Assembly (NCBI GenBank): GCA_028751875.1
Contig: CM054153.1
Coordinates: 11,500,133 to 11,564,132, forward strand
DNA: 64,000 bases
Direction of reading: 5' to 3'
Origin: Rapana venosa
Taxonomy: Eukaryota; Mollusca; Gastropoda; Neogastropoda; Muricidae
Within the stretch, counting starts at the first letter, position 1; every line of letters begins with the position of its first letter. The position numbers and the translations under genes were made by a program. Of this stretch, positions 45,323-56,924 are shown in pieces. The notes below the pieces were generated by a model, which saw only the letters and a program-made list of their open reading frames with translations, ran no database searches and was not told the origin of the DNA.

Positions 45323-45669
45323 TGAAAACTTTTATGGAACATTTCTATTTGACGAAAATTACTACAACACTACAATGTCTGAAGAAAACAAAGAATCATC
45401 CCTTTTGCATCTCCCCATGGCCAAAACCAAAATCCGCAATATTCAAGGGGGAAAAAATACAAACCAAACCGAACCAAACCCCCATAGACTGGAAACACAA
45501 GACAATAGAATGAGGAATGCTGTTGGTGTTGTTCAGTAATCTCCATCCTAATATTAAATAAGCCAGGGCTCTGAGGGTCACCTCTAATCACACGTTCTGT
45601 CTCACTCATCCCACCTGAGAATCACTAGGAGTTTGTAGTAAATACCTTCTAGATGAGAAGATCGTACGT

Positions 45670-46022
45670 ATATTTTTTAAATTTTATTCTTTTATATCGA
45701 GGATAATGGAATAAGCACTTATGTGCTTTTTTACATCCAGTCCCCGTGTGTATATGGTTTTGTCAATTTTGTCATCTGTTCCCACCGGCACACAATGGCC
45801 TACTCTTACGAAAAGCGTACCAGGATTTAACGTGTGCGCAAGATGTTCTGCGTGCGTTCGCACACAGGGCCTCAGTTTATAGTCTCATCCGAAGGACTTT
45901 TGTGGAGAGTGGAGTCTGCATTGATGTTAACTCCAGGGGAAAATATACCCTTGAACGGGAATCGAACCCGAGTCGTCAGATTGCGAGCCCAATGTTCTAA
46001 CCACTAGGCTATCCCGTCCCCC
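45670..46022 (-). mobile_element. SINE-A, full-length reference copy
   Basis: On the minus strand the head reads GGGGACGGGATAGCCTAGTG-GTTAGAAC (box A) and CGGGTTCGATTCCCG (box B). The order continues with GTTAACATC, GTCCTTCGGATGAGACTATA (V-like block), GCGCACACGTTAAATCC, GGCCATTGTGTGCCGGTGGG and the end TTATCCTCGATATAAAAG with an A-rich tail. The length is about 350 bases. Box A and box B are about 35 bases apart, as in RNA polymerase III promoters. Confidence 0.9.
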
Positions 46023-46135
46023 ATAGCTGTATAGGTGTTTTCAGGTAACTTTACCCCATAAACAACCATACTCAAACTTCTGGCGATGTTTTTTTACGTT
46101 CATTAGAGGTCCAAGTTGATGTTATGATGAAAAAA

Positions 46136-46432
46136 CATCACGGTAAAGGTGTCCCATAATCTATGTGGTCAAAGGGGAGCGAGGTAACAGAGACCTCACT
46201 TCTCTAGGGCCAGCATGTTGAGGGCGGCGCACATCTCCTCTCCCTCGTTGCTTTACCTTCCCTGACCCTAAAGAGGGCAGAAACCCATTTACAGCTGGGT
46301 AAACTGGGGGACTGTACTGAAGCCAAGGCGCGCAAATGGTCACCCATCTACTTGGTAAGTATGATCAATAGTGCTTAACCTTGGTTGGGGGGAAAGCGAA
46401 TGCTCAGACCACTGAGCTATCCCTCGTCCCCC
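46136..46432 (-). mobile_element. SINE-B, full-length copy in unit B
   Basis: It matches 42098-42396 with few differences, so it was carried along by the duplication and did not insert independently. Confidence 0.87.
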
Positions 46433-48461
46433 GTTATGATGAAAACAGTATCAGTATACCGTTTCAGAGCACCTGTTCATGCAAGCTCTGGCACGTTTCT
46501 CAGTTCTAGGATGTTGAACCACAAACTTTTACTGGGAGCTATCTCGAAATGTTTAAACTTATACGAAATGTAGCTATTGTGTTTTTCGACATTATGGTTA
46601 GGATCAATCTGCCTGTCAGTATTGTAATTGCCCTTTATTGGATGATTAAAAGTGCTTTTTCACCTGCCTTGACTTGCGGTTTCAACAAGAAGGGTATTGA
46701 ACATCTCTCTCTTGAAGAGAAGTTTTTTCTTCAAAAAGTGATCTTGGTGAACTAAAGGATAAATGTCATAATATTTTCAAGTTTATTTATTTTCTTTAGA
46801 AAAAAAGAATATTCTACAAACTGTTGTTTTCACTGAAAAAGTCGTTTGAAATTGAACTTTCTTTTTTAATCGCAAAAAAGTCTATTCATGTGAGCCATTT
46901 TCTCATGATAATTCTAGAAAAACGTTTTTTTGTACTGTTCTTATGTTCGTGTAGCCGAAGCTCCCCGTTGATACTCATAACTATATATGTTTTATCAACA
47001 AGTTTCATGACTGTTGTTAAATTGTCCCTCAAAACGGTCAGGCAGTGTTTGATGCTCTGAGTTCGTTCCATGCAATATGTAACACTTTCCTATACATCCA
47101 ATGGGGTTTTGAAATAAAAGTTGCTTTGTTTTGCCTGGCCTTGCCTTGCCCTGTCTTGCCTTACATCAACAGCGAAGATCTTTGCAGGATGGTGTTTTCA
47201 GCTGTGATGCGATGTCGTCGCAGCCCCTCCGAGTGACGACAGCAAATGACAAGCTGAAGGCTAAATGTGGTGGGGGTGTTTTCTCCCCTGATGTGCATGT
47301 GATGTGCGTGTGTGTGTGCGTGTGTGTGTGCTCTGGAAGCCAAGTCGACATGTGACAACAGCAGTACCAAAAAGCAGAATTCCTTCAGTGACTCAGAAAA
47401 AAAAATGTTAAGGTGCCCATGTCAAACTTTCTTTACTTGCCTTTGATTCCTTCTTTTGCTTGCTTGATGCTTGATGAGCTGTACAGCTTTAACAACATGT
47501 TTTCAGTATTCAATGTTCAGTCAATTTGGGGGAGAGAGAGGGAGGTGGAAGTGAGGGAATGGAAGCCATGATTGACCATGACATGACGTAGTGGTGGCCC
47601 CTTGACCTGAGGTCAAAGAGGTAAAGGTTACAACCTATGGTCTGCCATGAGGTCGCAGGGCAACTTAGCCCATGATACGAACAGTAGAAGACAACAGGAC
47701 AGGCAGACAGAGGAGATTATATGGCTTACCTATGCAACCAAACAGGTGGCGGTTGCAGTGGCAGTAACATGGCTAAAATCAATATAAAAAACAGGCCTGA
47801 ACTCTCAACAACTTTGAAAGGAATGTCACGAAAGATGAGACAGCAAAAGAAAAAAAATTCACCTTCAAAATCATAATAATCTTGCCACAATTATTTCTAA
47901 ATTCTATCAGAGCTATTATATAAACATCTGTGAGCGACTGTAAGAGATATGCTTTTTTTTTTTTTTTACACAACTACGCTTTTTTTCTGCGTTGATAAAA
48001 AGCTGGTTCTTAGCTTCAAAGGTAAGCAATCAATTTCAGGGCAGAATAAAAGAAGCAGGGTGTTAAGAGCCCAGCCTTTGAGAACACCAGAAGTGTTTAT
48101 TTATTCATTCTTGGCCACGCCTCGTGTTTCACACAGTCTGCTTTCTAAGGGATTTGGGGGAGTGTTTATCTATTCATAGCCTGGACAGGCATTGTCTTGC
48201 AGACCTGATTGGTTCCGCTTTCCTGTTGTTGCTCGATTTCTTTGTTGAGTTTATGCTGTGTGTTCAAGCGCCTGTTGCTAATTTCTTTTCTTTCTTGTTT
48301 TGTTGGGTGTTTGGTTTGTTGGCTACGTGGCTGGTTGGTTGACTGGCTGGCTGGCTGGTACTTTTGTTGATTGATTGAGTATTCTTTTTTCCTTCTCTTT
48401 TTTCAATGCTGCTTTGGAATAGTGCATACATTTAGTGTTCAAATGCTACTCTGTCTCAGCC

Positions 48462-48492
<31 letters not shown>

Positions 48493-48639
48493 GTTACTGC
48501 ATCTGGCTCTATCTTTCTCTGTTCACCCTCCCTCCCTTCTCTCTCTCTCATCAAGTGGTTTCCAAAAAGCTATACTGTGTGGATCCACAGCCCTGGTTTT
48601 GCTTCTTGTCTGTCATCATTTCAACTGATCTCACACAGA

Positions 48640-48662
48640 GAGAGAGGGGATGGAGAGAGGGA

Positions 48663-48710
<48 letters not shown>

Positions 48711-48733
48711 GAGGAGAGGAGAGAGAGAGAGAG

Positions 48734-48770
<37 letters not shown>
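48640..48770. repeat. (GA)n tract, right boundary of unit B
   Basis: GA dinucleotides; sequence beyond it differs from that beyond the 45175-45320 tract. Confidence 0.95.
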
Positions 48771-48773
<3 letters not shown>

Positions 48774-49200
48774 AATAGAAATAGAGACAAAGAGAGATGG
48801 GGATGAGGTGGGGGGAGCAGAGAATGAGTGAAAAGAGGGAATGGCCAAAAACATCAGACAAAATGTGGAAGCAAAAAACAACAACATGAAGATTAAGTTG
48901 AACAAGACGCAAACACAAATGAAGAAAGACAGACAGGAAGAGAAATAACATGGGGTTTGGTTTTATTACTTTGTGGTGTTGTGTTGAAATATCTGTGTAA
49001 ATGGTGCATGTACCTTCTTTAGTTATAAGTTTGGGCTTTTTATACTATTCAAAATTCCTCTCTATCCCTAAAGGATGACAGGAATTAAAGAATTGGAATT
49101 GGAATTTTGTTAAACATACACAGAGACAGACAAACAGACTGTAAGGGTAGGAGCCTGTGTGTGTGAGGGGGGAGGGGGCGGGTGGGGGGTGGTGAGTGTG
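48771..49200. other. non-coding stretch with a GGAATT-type tail
   Basis: At 49070-49115, CCCTAAAGGATGACAGGAAT, TAAAGAATTGGAATTGGAAT looks like a LINE 3' end closing in short tandem units. The rest is unrecognised; a G-rich patch lies at 49165-49190. Confidence 0.5.
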
Positions 49201-49395
49201 ATCGATGCAAAACACCCTACAAACAGAAAGCAATCAAGATAGATAATAGCTCTATTCTTTTCTATTCACGGACAGAGCACAGAAAGAGAATCAGACAGGG
49301 GAGACTACTGCTCAAGTGGATAGCGCTCTTGATCGTCCACCCTCCCAGTCGACAGACAAATCACTGGATAGCAAGTTGGGATACGTCAACTCCCT
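49200..49395. mobile_element. Family D repeat, copy 2
   Basis: ACAGAAAGCAATCAAGATAG, ATAATAGCTCTATTC, CAGGGGAGACTACTGCTCAA and GGATAGCAAGTTGGGATA match 28625-28800 and the flanks of 55380-55870. Confidence 0.7.
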
Positions 49396-49999
49396 TTGCT
49401 CCTTCCCTGTGCAAGTCCACTAAAAATGTTTTTAAAAGATACAATAAAAAAAAAATTAAAAAAAACCAAACAAGCAAACCCCGAATGAGATTTTGAATCA
49501 GCCTTTATCAAAAAATATAACGCAGATGTAAAATTCTGCTGAAATATTAGCTCACTGCTTTGTGTTTATTAATCCGTAAATCTGCTGGGAAAAGTCTCAT
49601 AGTTTTGATATCAGAATAATGTATGAACCAATATTTAAGCGTAACTGAAAGCACTACTGCAACATTGAAACTTTCAAAGAAGATTCAAAAAGTTTTAACA
49701 AACTCTATGAAAGAGTTTGTTCAACAACACAGCCTTTTCAGATCCATATCCTCCTGTCCAATCCTCAAAATATTCGAAGTAATCATTCGCGTAAGATTAT
49801 CTTTTTAAAGTCATGAATTATTCATAGCTACTATTTCATTTTAATCACAGAACTAACACCAATAAGTGCAAATATATCTGTCTCCAAATCACCGTAAAAC
49901 ATCAAATTGATCAAAATTTCAAATCAAAGAAAATATTTAACAAACACCACAGTCATTTTGAAACAGTACTAAACATTCCAAGAATAAGGATCACGAAAT
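49396..49999. other. non-coding AT-rich stretch
   Basis: No gene or shared repeat recognised. Confidence 0.45.
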
Positions 50000-50660
50000 G
50001 AGTTCCCAAAGCTTCCAGGACAGAATTAGTACTGTCTTTTAAGGCCTGAAGAGATACTGATAACAGTGAGACACACACACACACACACACACACACTGCG
50101 GTCTCTACCAGACCGACAGTCTTCAGAAAGGGGGTACAGACGGTAATTTCCTCTGACGACAGCAGTCACAAGGTGACCACTGTCAGGAGGATGACTGGTT
50201 TAGTGTCTGTGTTTGGGGGACAGGGGTGGTCAGACAGTTGGAGAGCTCTCAGTACCGTTGTCTGTCCTCTACTCTGAGATTAAGTTTGCGAGTCCAGTAG
50301 AGTTTTCCAGAGCAAACCCGCTTGTTTGGTTTTTCCGTTCACAGTCTTTTTTTATTTGTCACAACACTTATGGAAGAAGGATAAATGGAAGAGGGTTTAC
50401 CAAAACTGTCTCGTCTATATCATCAGCTCTCCGGTATCCTTCATTCACAATCTTTTTTCATTAAATGAGCGGAGAGCGGAGAGCATGACACAGGATAGCT
50501 GTTATTGTGTATCGCAAACATTTTGCCCACAAGCAACAGGGCTAAGTCTTTGCCACTTGTGGCTGGTGTGCTTTGGTCATGGCTGGTTCTGAAAGCACAC
50601 AGCCGACAGGTTGTTTTAGATAAAATCAAAGTATGATGCCCAGACACTACTTTCCTATCC
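50000..50660 (+). repeat. Family F dispersed repeat, copy 2
   Basis: It shares its order of blocks with 23840-24470. A CA array at 50073-50096 is present here but not in the first copy, and the poly-G run of the first copy is replaced by TTTGGGGGACAGGGG. Confidence 0.75.
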
Positions 50661-50761
50661 ATATAGAGTCTCGTGGGCAGACTGTTGTTGAGAGAGGATA
50701 TTTTTCATTCTTTATGTTTTTATATTAACACTAATACAATCATTGTATTCTTTCTTTTTTT

Positions 50762-51880
50762 CCTTCTACATCTTTACTTCATACCACACCATCAATACAC
50801 TTCTACATCTTTACTTCATACTACACCATCAATACACTTCTACATCTTTACTTCATACCACACCATCAATACACTTCTACATCTTTACTTCATACCACAC
50901 CATCAATACACTTCTACATCTTTACTTCATACCACACCGTCAATACACTTCTACATCTTTACTTCATACCACACCATCAATACACTTCTACATCTTTACT
51001 TCATACCACACCATCAATACACTACATCTTTACTTCATACCACACCGTCAATACACTTCTACATCTTTACTTCATACCACACCATCAATACTCTTCTACA
51101 TCTTTACTTCATACCACACCATCAATACACTACTACATCTTTACTTCATACCACACCATCAATACACTTCTACATCTTTACTTCATACCATCAATACACT
51201 ACTACATCTTTACTTCATACCACACCATCAATACACTTCTACATCTTTACTTCATACCACACCATCAATACACTTCTACATCTTTACTTCATACCACCAC
51301 CATCAATACACTTCTACATCTTTACTTCATACCACACCATCAATACACTTCTACATCTTTACTTCATACCACACCATCAATACACTTCTACATCTTTACT
51401 TCATACCACACCATCAATACACTTCTACATCTTTACTTCATACCACACCATCAATACACTACATCTTTACTTCATACCACACCATCAATACACTTCTACA
51501 TCTTTACTTTCATACCACACCATCAATACACTTCTACATCTTTACTTCATACCACACCACAATACACTTCTACAGTTCACCATCAATACACTACATCTTT
51601 ACTTCATACCACACGCAATACACTTCTACATCTTTACTTCATACCACACCATCAATACACTCACATCTTTACTTCATACCACACAAGCAATACACTTTAC
51701 ATCTTTACTCATACCACACCATCAATACACTACATCTTTATTCATACCACACCGTCAATACACTTCTACATCTTACTTCATACCAACCATATACTATTAA
51801 TACGAAGCAATACACTCACACTTACTTCATACCACACCATCAATACACTCTACATCTTTACTTCAACCACAATCAATACA
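50762..51880 (+). repeat. 37-bp minisatellite, about 30 copies
   Basis: The unit reads TTCTACATCTTTACTTCATA then CCACACCATCAATACAC. Copies are nearly identical from 50762 to about 51480, with occasional shorter units that lack ACTTC or CACACC, then become increasingly damaged to 51880. Because 37 is not a multiple of 3 and no reading of the unit contains a stop, all three plus-strand frames stay open. The 375- and 380-codon frames are therefore not evidence of a gene. Confidence 0.97.
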
Positions 51881-51892
51881 CTTAGTGTGAGG

Positions 51893-52104
51893 AAGAGAAG
51901 GAGGAGGAGGAGGAGGAGGAGAGAAGTAGCAGAAGAGAAGAAAGAAGAAGAAGAAGAAGAAGAAGAAGAAGAAGAAAAGAAGAGATGACAACAACAACAG
52001 ATCAAGAACAAGAGGAGGAGAGAGGCGGAGAAAAGGGGGAGAGACAGACAGACAGACAATCAGACCGACAGACAGACAGAGGGAAAGAGAGAGGGAGAGG
52101 GAGA

Positions 52105-52195
<91 letters not shown>
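51893..52195. repeat. AGG/AAG, GA and CAGA purine-rich cluster
   Basis: AGG and AAG triplets 51895-51985, CAGA 52040-52078, GA 52080-52150, CAGA 52152-52195. Confidence 0.93.
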
Positions 52196-52199
52196 GAAT

Positions 52200-52801
52200 A
52201 ACTGCAAAAGGAGAAAAGACAGACTTATCAATTTTGGGTACTTCTTTTGCCATGTTTGCAGACATATTAGCAATGGCTCAGATAACTAAGTGCACTAAGA
52301 CTCAACATAAAACCTAAAAAGCAAGGCACCTGTTGTTTGACCCTTTTGTTCTCTCTGAGTCAGATTTAATGTTCACACCTACTACGCCAATCTAGCCCAA
52401 AGGAGTATTTAGCCAAGTAACGAGAATTATATAGTTAGATGCACTCGAGGACGGCTGTCAAAAACTGCTGGCCTGCTTCTTAAACAGAAAAGGAAATAGT
52501 CTATAAAAGTGAAATTCCTTGGTGTTTGTGAAGTGCTGCCGAAGTTAGGCCTCAAGTAACGTTAGTTGCTACTGGAGTTACCAATCATTTCTTTTGTACG
52601 ACCTTTGCTATTTTCGCTTCTATGTATTGTTCGTAGCTTGATTATTGGCTTATTTTTCAATACAAATGTATGTGTTACTATAGAATCCTCCTTTCTGTGC
52701 AAAAATGCATCAAAGAACAGAGGAAGAAAAGCGCCTCAACAGAAGAAAAGAAGAAGAAGAAAAGCGCTTAACACTGCGATTCATTCTATTCTCTTATCAA
52801 C

Positions 52802-52802
<1 letters not shown>
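52200..52802. other. non-coding stretch, nothing recognised
   Basis: A short AAG-rich patch lies at 52725-52765; no other recognised feature. Confidence 0.45.

Positions 52803-52870
<68 letters not shown>
52803..52870. repeat. (CA)n microsatellite
   Basis: Pure CA dinucleotides. Confidence 0.97.
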
Positions 52871-52872
<2 letters not shown>

Positions 52873-52954
52873 AACCGAAGCAAAACTTGGGATAGACCAC
52901 TTTTAAAAGAAGACTTAATCCCACATCTCTTTTGGGCCCTATGTGGCTGAATCA

Positions 52955-53150
52955 TCATCACGCCTCCAGTACCAATTGATTCCCAGTCTCTTTCATACTC
53001 TGAGTGGAGAGCGGCCCACTTGATAGCTGTTATTGTGTATCAGAATTTTTCCCTGCAAGCAAGCCACAAGGCTTGTCTTTGTGACTGTGGGTGGTGTCCT
53101 GTATTCAGCTCTGATCCTTTCAAGGTGACGACAACCCTCGGTTCCAAACA
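52955..53150 (+). repeat. Family F, partial third copy
   Basis: GAGTGGAGAGCGG, TAGCTGTTATTGTGTATC, GCAAGCCACAAG and GGTGGTGTCC match the middle of the copies near 24255 and 50470. A poly-C run follows at 53207-53220. Confidence 0.62.
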
Positions 53151-53311
53151 AAACATAATAGTTATGACACTTCAAAAATGCTCTCGACTTTTCATCCCGT
53201 TTAGTCCCCCCCCCCCCCCCCACACACACACAACATGACTCTGGAAAAGTAAAAAACTTTAATGGGAGTATAGTCATACGTGTTTTCCAATGTCTTGAAG
53301 AGGTTATGAGT

Positions 53312-53881
53312 CTGTCTTTCACGTCTGGACTATTGCAATTCTCTTTTGGCTGGTCTGCCAGCATCATCTATCCACTCTCTTTTCAACGTATTCAAAACTC
53401 TGCAGCTCGACTAGTCCTCAGAAAGAAAAAAATATGAGCACATTACCCCTCTCTTGCGATCTCTCCACTGGCTGCCTGTGCCACAAAGAATAAACTATAA
53501 GATCAGTACTCTCTGTTACAAATGTCTCCACAAAACAGCACTCTCCTACCTCTGTGAATGTCGTCACCTGTACACTCCTGTTCCCTTCGCTCTGCTGCAG
53601 ATTCCTTGTGCTTAAGAATACCTAGATTCAGGCAGTCCACTGTCGGCCATCGCTCTTTCTCTGTTTCTGGTCCATCGATTTGGAATGGCCTCCCTATCCC
53701 TCTTCACCAAAGGCCTTCTTGTGACACTTTTAAATCCGGCCTCATAACATATTTGTTTCAAACCTGAGATTTTCCTCTCCTGTTTCATTTCATAGCTGTC
53801 CCTGCTTTTTAACAGCCAAAAATCCCATCACCCTGCCAAAGTGTATAACGTGTGTGTGTGTGTGTGTGTGTGTTGTGTGTG

Positions 53882-53930
<49 letters not shown>

Positions 53931-54110
53931 CGTGCGTGCGTGTGTGCGTGCGTGCGTGCGTGTGTGTACATTTGAACTTGTTAGAAATATTACTTGCTAT
54001 TAGTTGCATGACTGTGTAAGAATGAGTTGAGTCCAAGCACTTTGATTTTTCTGTGCAAGATACAGCGCTATATAAATTCCATTTATTATTATTATTATTA
54101 CTTTTATTAT
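53312..54110 (+). mobile_element. L2/CR1-like LINE, second 5'-truncated copy
   Basis: It matches 6040-6805. The RT C-terminal region (TTTCACGTCTGGACTATTGC through TTTGTTTCAAACCTGA) is broken by small indels near 53380, 53428 and 53580, and only the last 69 codons are open (53558-53767). The 3' UTR again holds a GT array (53850-53965), and the tail TACAGCGCTATATAAATTCC-(ATT)n ends near 54105. Confidence 0.88.
53330..53767 (+). pseudogene. RT C-terminal remnant of the second L2/CR1-like copy
   Basis: It has the same SRLDYCNSLLAGLPASSIHS start and FSVSGPSIWNGLP end blocks as the copy at 5558-6496. Three frame changes lie between them. The stop follows YLFQT, as in the other copy. It has no catalytic motif and no coding capacity. 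Confidence 0.87.
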
Positions 54111-54119
54111 TTTTATTAT

Positions 54120-54905
54120 TTTTATTTTGTTCCAACATTTTTTAGTGGATTAGAAGGGGACTTAGTTGAGGACTTGGACAATTTTTGTAATTAAAAAATT
54201 GACTTTTCTTTCTTTTTTTCCTTCTTGGATTTTTTTTTTTGGGGGGGAGGGGGTACTCTTGCTATATCAGATAATAATAATAAATAATAACGTACAGCAC
54301 TGGAATGCGTAGTGCCTTATCTTCTCCTGGGCTTGTAACTCTGCATGAAGTCTGCCCTCTGGCAGCTCATCGGAAAGTTCATGAGAAAACATGTTCAGAT
54401 TTGCATGAAAGAAAGGGAGGAGAATGGGGTGAGTCGGCAGAAAATAAGCATAAGAGAGAGTAGAGAGGTAAGTGGGAAAGACAGAAACACGGGGAAGGAT
54501 AGAACAGGACAAATAAATGTCTTTTAGCACATGATTTCCAGAGAGTATGGATGCTATTTATACACGGAAACAGCCCGTGGCATTCCCACGGGGGGTTTAA
54601 TACCGTACAACAATCATCTCATTCATAATGGTATGATCTCAGTGGAGGAGACAACATCTCAACACATCTTGAGACACACTACAGAGCTCGAGGCAATCTC
54701 TTTCTCTTCATTGACCCACTACACAAGAACAACCAGACAGAAACGAGGAAGAAAAACAGAAAGAAAGAAAGAAAGGAAGGAAGACAAACAGAAAGAAAAG
54801 AGAGAGAGAGAGAGAGAAAGAAAGAAAGAAGAACGAGGAAAGGAGGTCAACGAAAGGTCACTTAGTATTGTCCACGTCTATTGCTGGAAGAGTGATAATA
54901 AAATT
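54120..54905. other. non-coding stretch
   Basis: A poly-T/poly-G patch at 54229-54250 and GAAA/GA-rich sequence at 54765-54840; nothing else recognised. Confidence 0.45.
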
Positions 54906-54914
54906 TTAAGAAAG

Positions 54915-55235
54915 AAGAGAGAGAGAGAGTGTGTGTTTGTATGTGTGTGCGTGTGTGTGTTGTATGTGAGTGAGTGAGTGAGTGGGTGAGTGAGGTGTGT
55001 GAGAGTGAGTGTGTGTGTGTGCATACTTGCGTGTGTGTTGGTGTGGGAGCGAGTGTGTTTTTGCGAGCGCATGATATGCGCTCGTATATGTATGTGTGTG
55101 CTTGCTTGTGTCTATATAGTTGTGTTTCTGTGTGCACTGTGAAAGAGAGAGAGACAGACAGAGACAGACAGAGACAGACAGTGTGCATAATTATGTGCAT
55201 ATGCGTGTGCACATTTTAATGTATATGTGTTTGCG
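54915..55235. repeat. degenerate GT/GAGT tract
   Basis: GA, GT, GAGT and CAGA units over about 320 bases. Confidence 0.85.
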
Positions 55236-55379
55236 TACATTGGTGGTTGCATTTCCATGCAAGCATGTGTGTACATTCAGTCTCCATGCAGCTATATGCA
55301 AAATGTACTTGTGTCCTGTTCATGTGCATGTGTATGCACGCATGCATGCCGTGATCGCATTGACGTACAAATGCACATA

Positions 55380-55870
55380 AGCAGCCTCACAAACAGAAAT
55401 CAATCAAGACAACTAATGGCTCTGTTCAATTCTCATTTAATTATGGGACGTTCAAGGGGATATTTTCCCTCGGAGTTAACATCAGCGCAGACTCCACTCT
55501 CCCCAAAAGTCCTTCCGATGAGACTATAAACCGAGGACCCGTGTGCAAACACACGCAGAACATCTTGCGCACACGTTAAATCCTGTTCCGCTTTTCGGAA
55601 GAGTAGGCCATTGTGTGCCGGTGGGAACAGATGACAGAACTTACAAAACCGCATACACACGGGGACTGGATGTAAAAAAGCACATAAGTGCTTATTCCAT
55701 TATCCTCGATATAAAAGAATAAAATAAATGTTTTAAAATGGGACCACAGAAGGTCAAAAAGACAGGGGAGGCTACTGGGAAAGTGGCTGGTACATCCGGT
55801 TATTTCCCCTCCTCGCTGATAGACAAAATAATGGGATAGCATGTTGGGATAATTATATCAACCCACTATG
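55380..55870. mobile_element. Family D repeat, copy 3, split by SINE-A
   Basis: The left part 55380-55449 (ACAGAAATCAATCAAGACAA..) and the right part 55738-55870 (CACAGAAGG, GACAGGGGAGGCTACTGGGA, GGGATAGCATGTTGGGATAA) match the continuous copy at 49200-49395. Confidence 0.75.
55450..55737 (+). mobile_element. SINE-A with a 7-base target duplication
   Basis: It starts just after box B (GTTCAAGGGGATATTTTCCC), so the tRNA head is lost. The V-like block CCGATGAGACTATAAACCGA and the full 3' part follow, with an AAAATAAATG tail. ATGGGAC stands at 55443-55449 and at 55738-55744. Confidence 0.9.
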
Positions 55871-56498
55871 CCTTTCCACGATTCGTCTGTCATGCAAGTT
55901 TGAATATTATTAACACAAAAATGAAAATGGGGGGTGGGGGGGGGGGAGCTAACAACAACAACAAAATAAATTCAACACTATACAACAATCCAGAAATTCT
56001 TAAAAGACAACAATTCTCTCCCCTGGTAAAGTCAAATGCGCAGGGCCTGACGTGTCAGGCGTTTAACGGCAGCGCAACAATTTTTTTTGGTTCAAATGAC
56101 AAACAACAGTAGTTGCTGTCTGAGCGATCGAAGAGGAAAAAGAGAGGATCCCAGCGAAGTTAAAGAAAAAAGTTTTCAAACAGACAAAACTATTCATGTG
56201 CTACCCACAGTATCAAAACGATACATTATCCAACATTTATCTAAGGTACTTTACAGTGTATCAGCTAAAAAAAAGAATGCTCTGACTGTTTGTGCAATTA
56301 CCATCTTAGAACTGACCTACATAACTATTATTGTGTAATATTTCATTCAGAACAACTTAAAGCTGTCACGTCACCAGGAAAATGCTACAAGAAAAAATCT
56401 ACAAATATTCTTTTTTTTAGAAAATAGACATGTGCAAAAGAAAAGCCCTTTGCAAAAATTCAGAAGCATTCAACTCTATACTGTGTGCTTGCATGCGT
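55871..56498. other. non-coding stretch containing Family G copy 2
   Basis: GCGCAGGGCCTGACGTGTCA, GCGTTTAACGGCAGCGCAAC and GTCTGAGCGATCGAAGAGG at 56030-56135 match 17225-17345. A G-run lies at 55930-55946. The remainder is unrecognised. Confidence 0.65.
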
Positions 56499-56499
56499 G

Positions 56500-56579
56500 C
56501 ATGTACGTACTTGCACACGCACGCGCACGCACGCACACATACAGACACACACACGCACGCAAGCACGCACCACACACAC

Positions 56580-56614
<35 letters not shown>

Positions 56615-56615
56615 C
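56500..56615. repeat. CACG/CA microsatellite
   Basis: GCACGC and ACACAC units. Confidence 0.92.
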
Positions 56616-56798
56616 ACGACCGCCACCACTAATAAAAGCAGCAACACATTATGTCATTTCCATGGAAACAGACACAAACGAAAAGAGACTTCGGGAAGAC
56701 CGGAGAGACCCACAGAGAGAGAAGTAGAAACAGACAGACAAGAGACAGGCAGAATCAGAGAGTGACTGAAACACAGAGATAGAGAGAGTGTAAATTTA

Positions 56799-56875
56799 GG
56801 ATAGCCTAGAGGTGAACGAATCCATTCTGAATGCTATGAGTCCATGGTTCAATCCCCATAGACACGGAAACCCCT
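56799..56875 (+). mobile_element. isolated tRNA-like SINE head
   Basis: GGATAGCCTAGAGGTGAACG (box A-like) and GGTTCAATCCCCATAGAC (box B-like), about 35 bases apart. No matching body was seen downstream before the reversed SINE-C copy at 56925. It could be the head of a further SINE. The sequence is too diverged and lacks the acceptor pairing expected of a functional tRNA gene. Confidence 0.6.
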
Positions 56876-56924
56876 CTCTTTCATTTTTCTTTTCTTTTTT
56901 TTCGAACTTTCATACCAACTTATG

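Larger units (their letters stand above)
45325..48635 (+). repeat. tandem duplication, unit B
   Basis: It matches unit A from CTTTTATGGAACATTTCTAT to CAACTGATCTCACACAGAG. About 450 extra bases at 45632-46088, containing a full-length SINE-A, are absent from unit A. Other differences include loss of about 20 bases near 47908, a T-run near 47951 and an 8-base indel near 46560. Confidence 0.93.

Noticed and set aside
45985..46022. Functional tRNA gene on the minus strand
   Set aside because: Boxes A and B are good, but the acceptor ends do not pair convincingly and it continues into the SINE-A body.
50762..51880. CRISPR-like array of short regular repeats
   Set aside because: There are no unique spacers between units, the DNA is eukaryotic and there are no cas genes; it is a minisatellite.
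50673..51885. Two overlapping open frames of 375 and 380 codons with a repeated 37-residue pattern
   Set aside because: A 37-base unit without stops in any phase opens all three frames automatically. No start context, signal peptide or unrelated flanking coding sequence.
54267..54530. 87-codon minus-strand frame with an HELSDELPEGRLHAELQAQE stretch
   Set aside because: Suggestive acidic/helical composition, but isolated, with no known motif and no second copy seen here.
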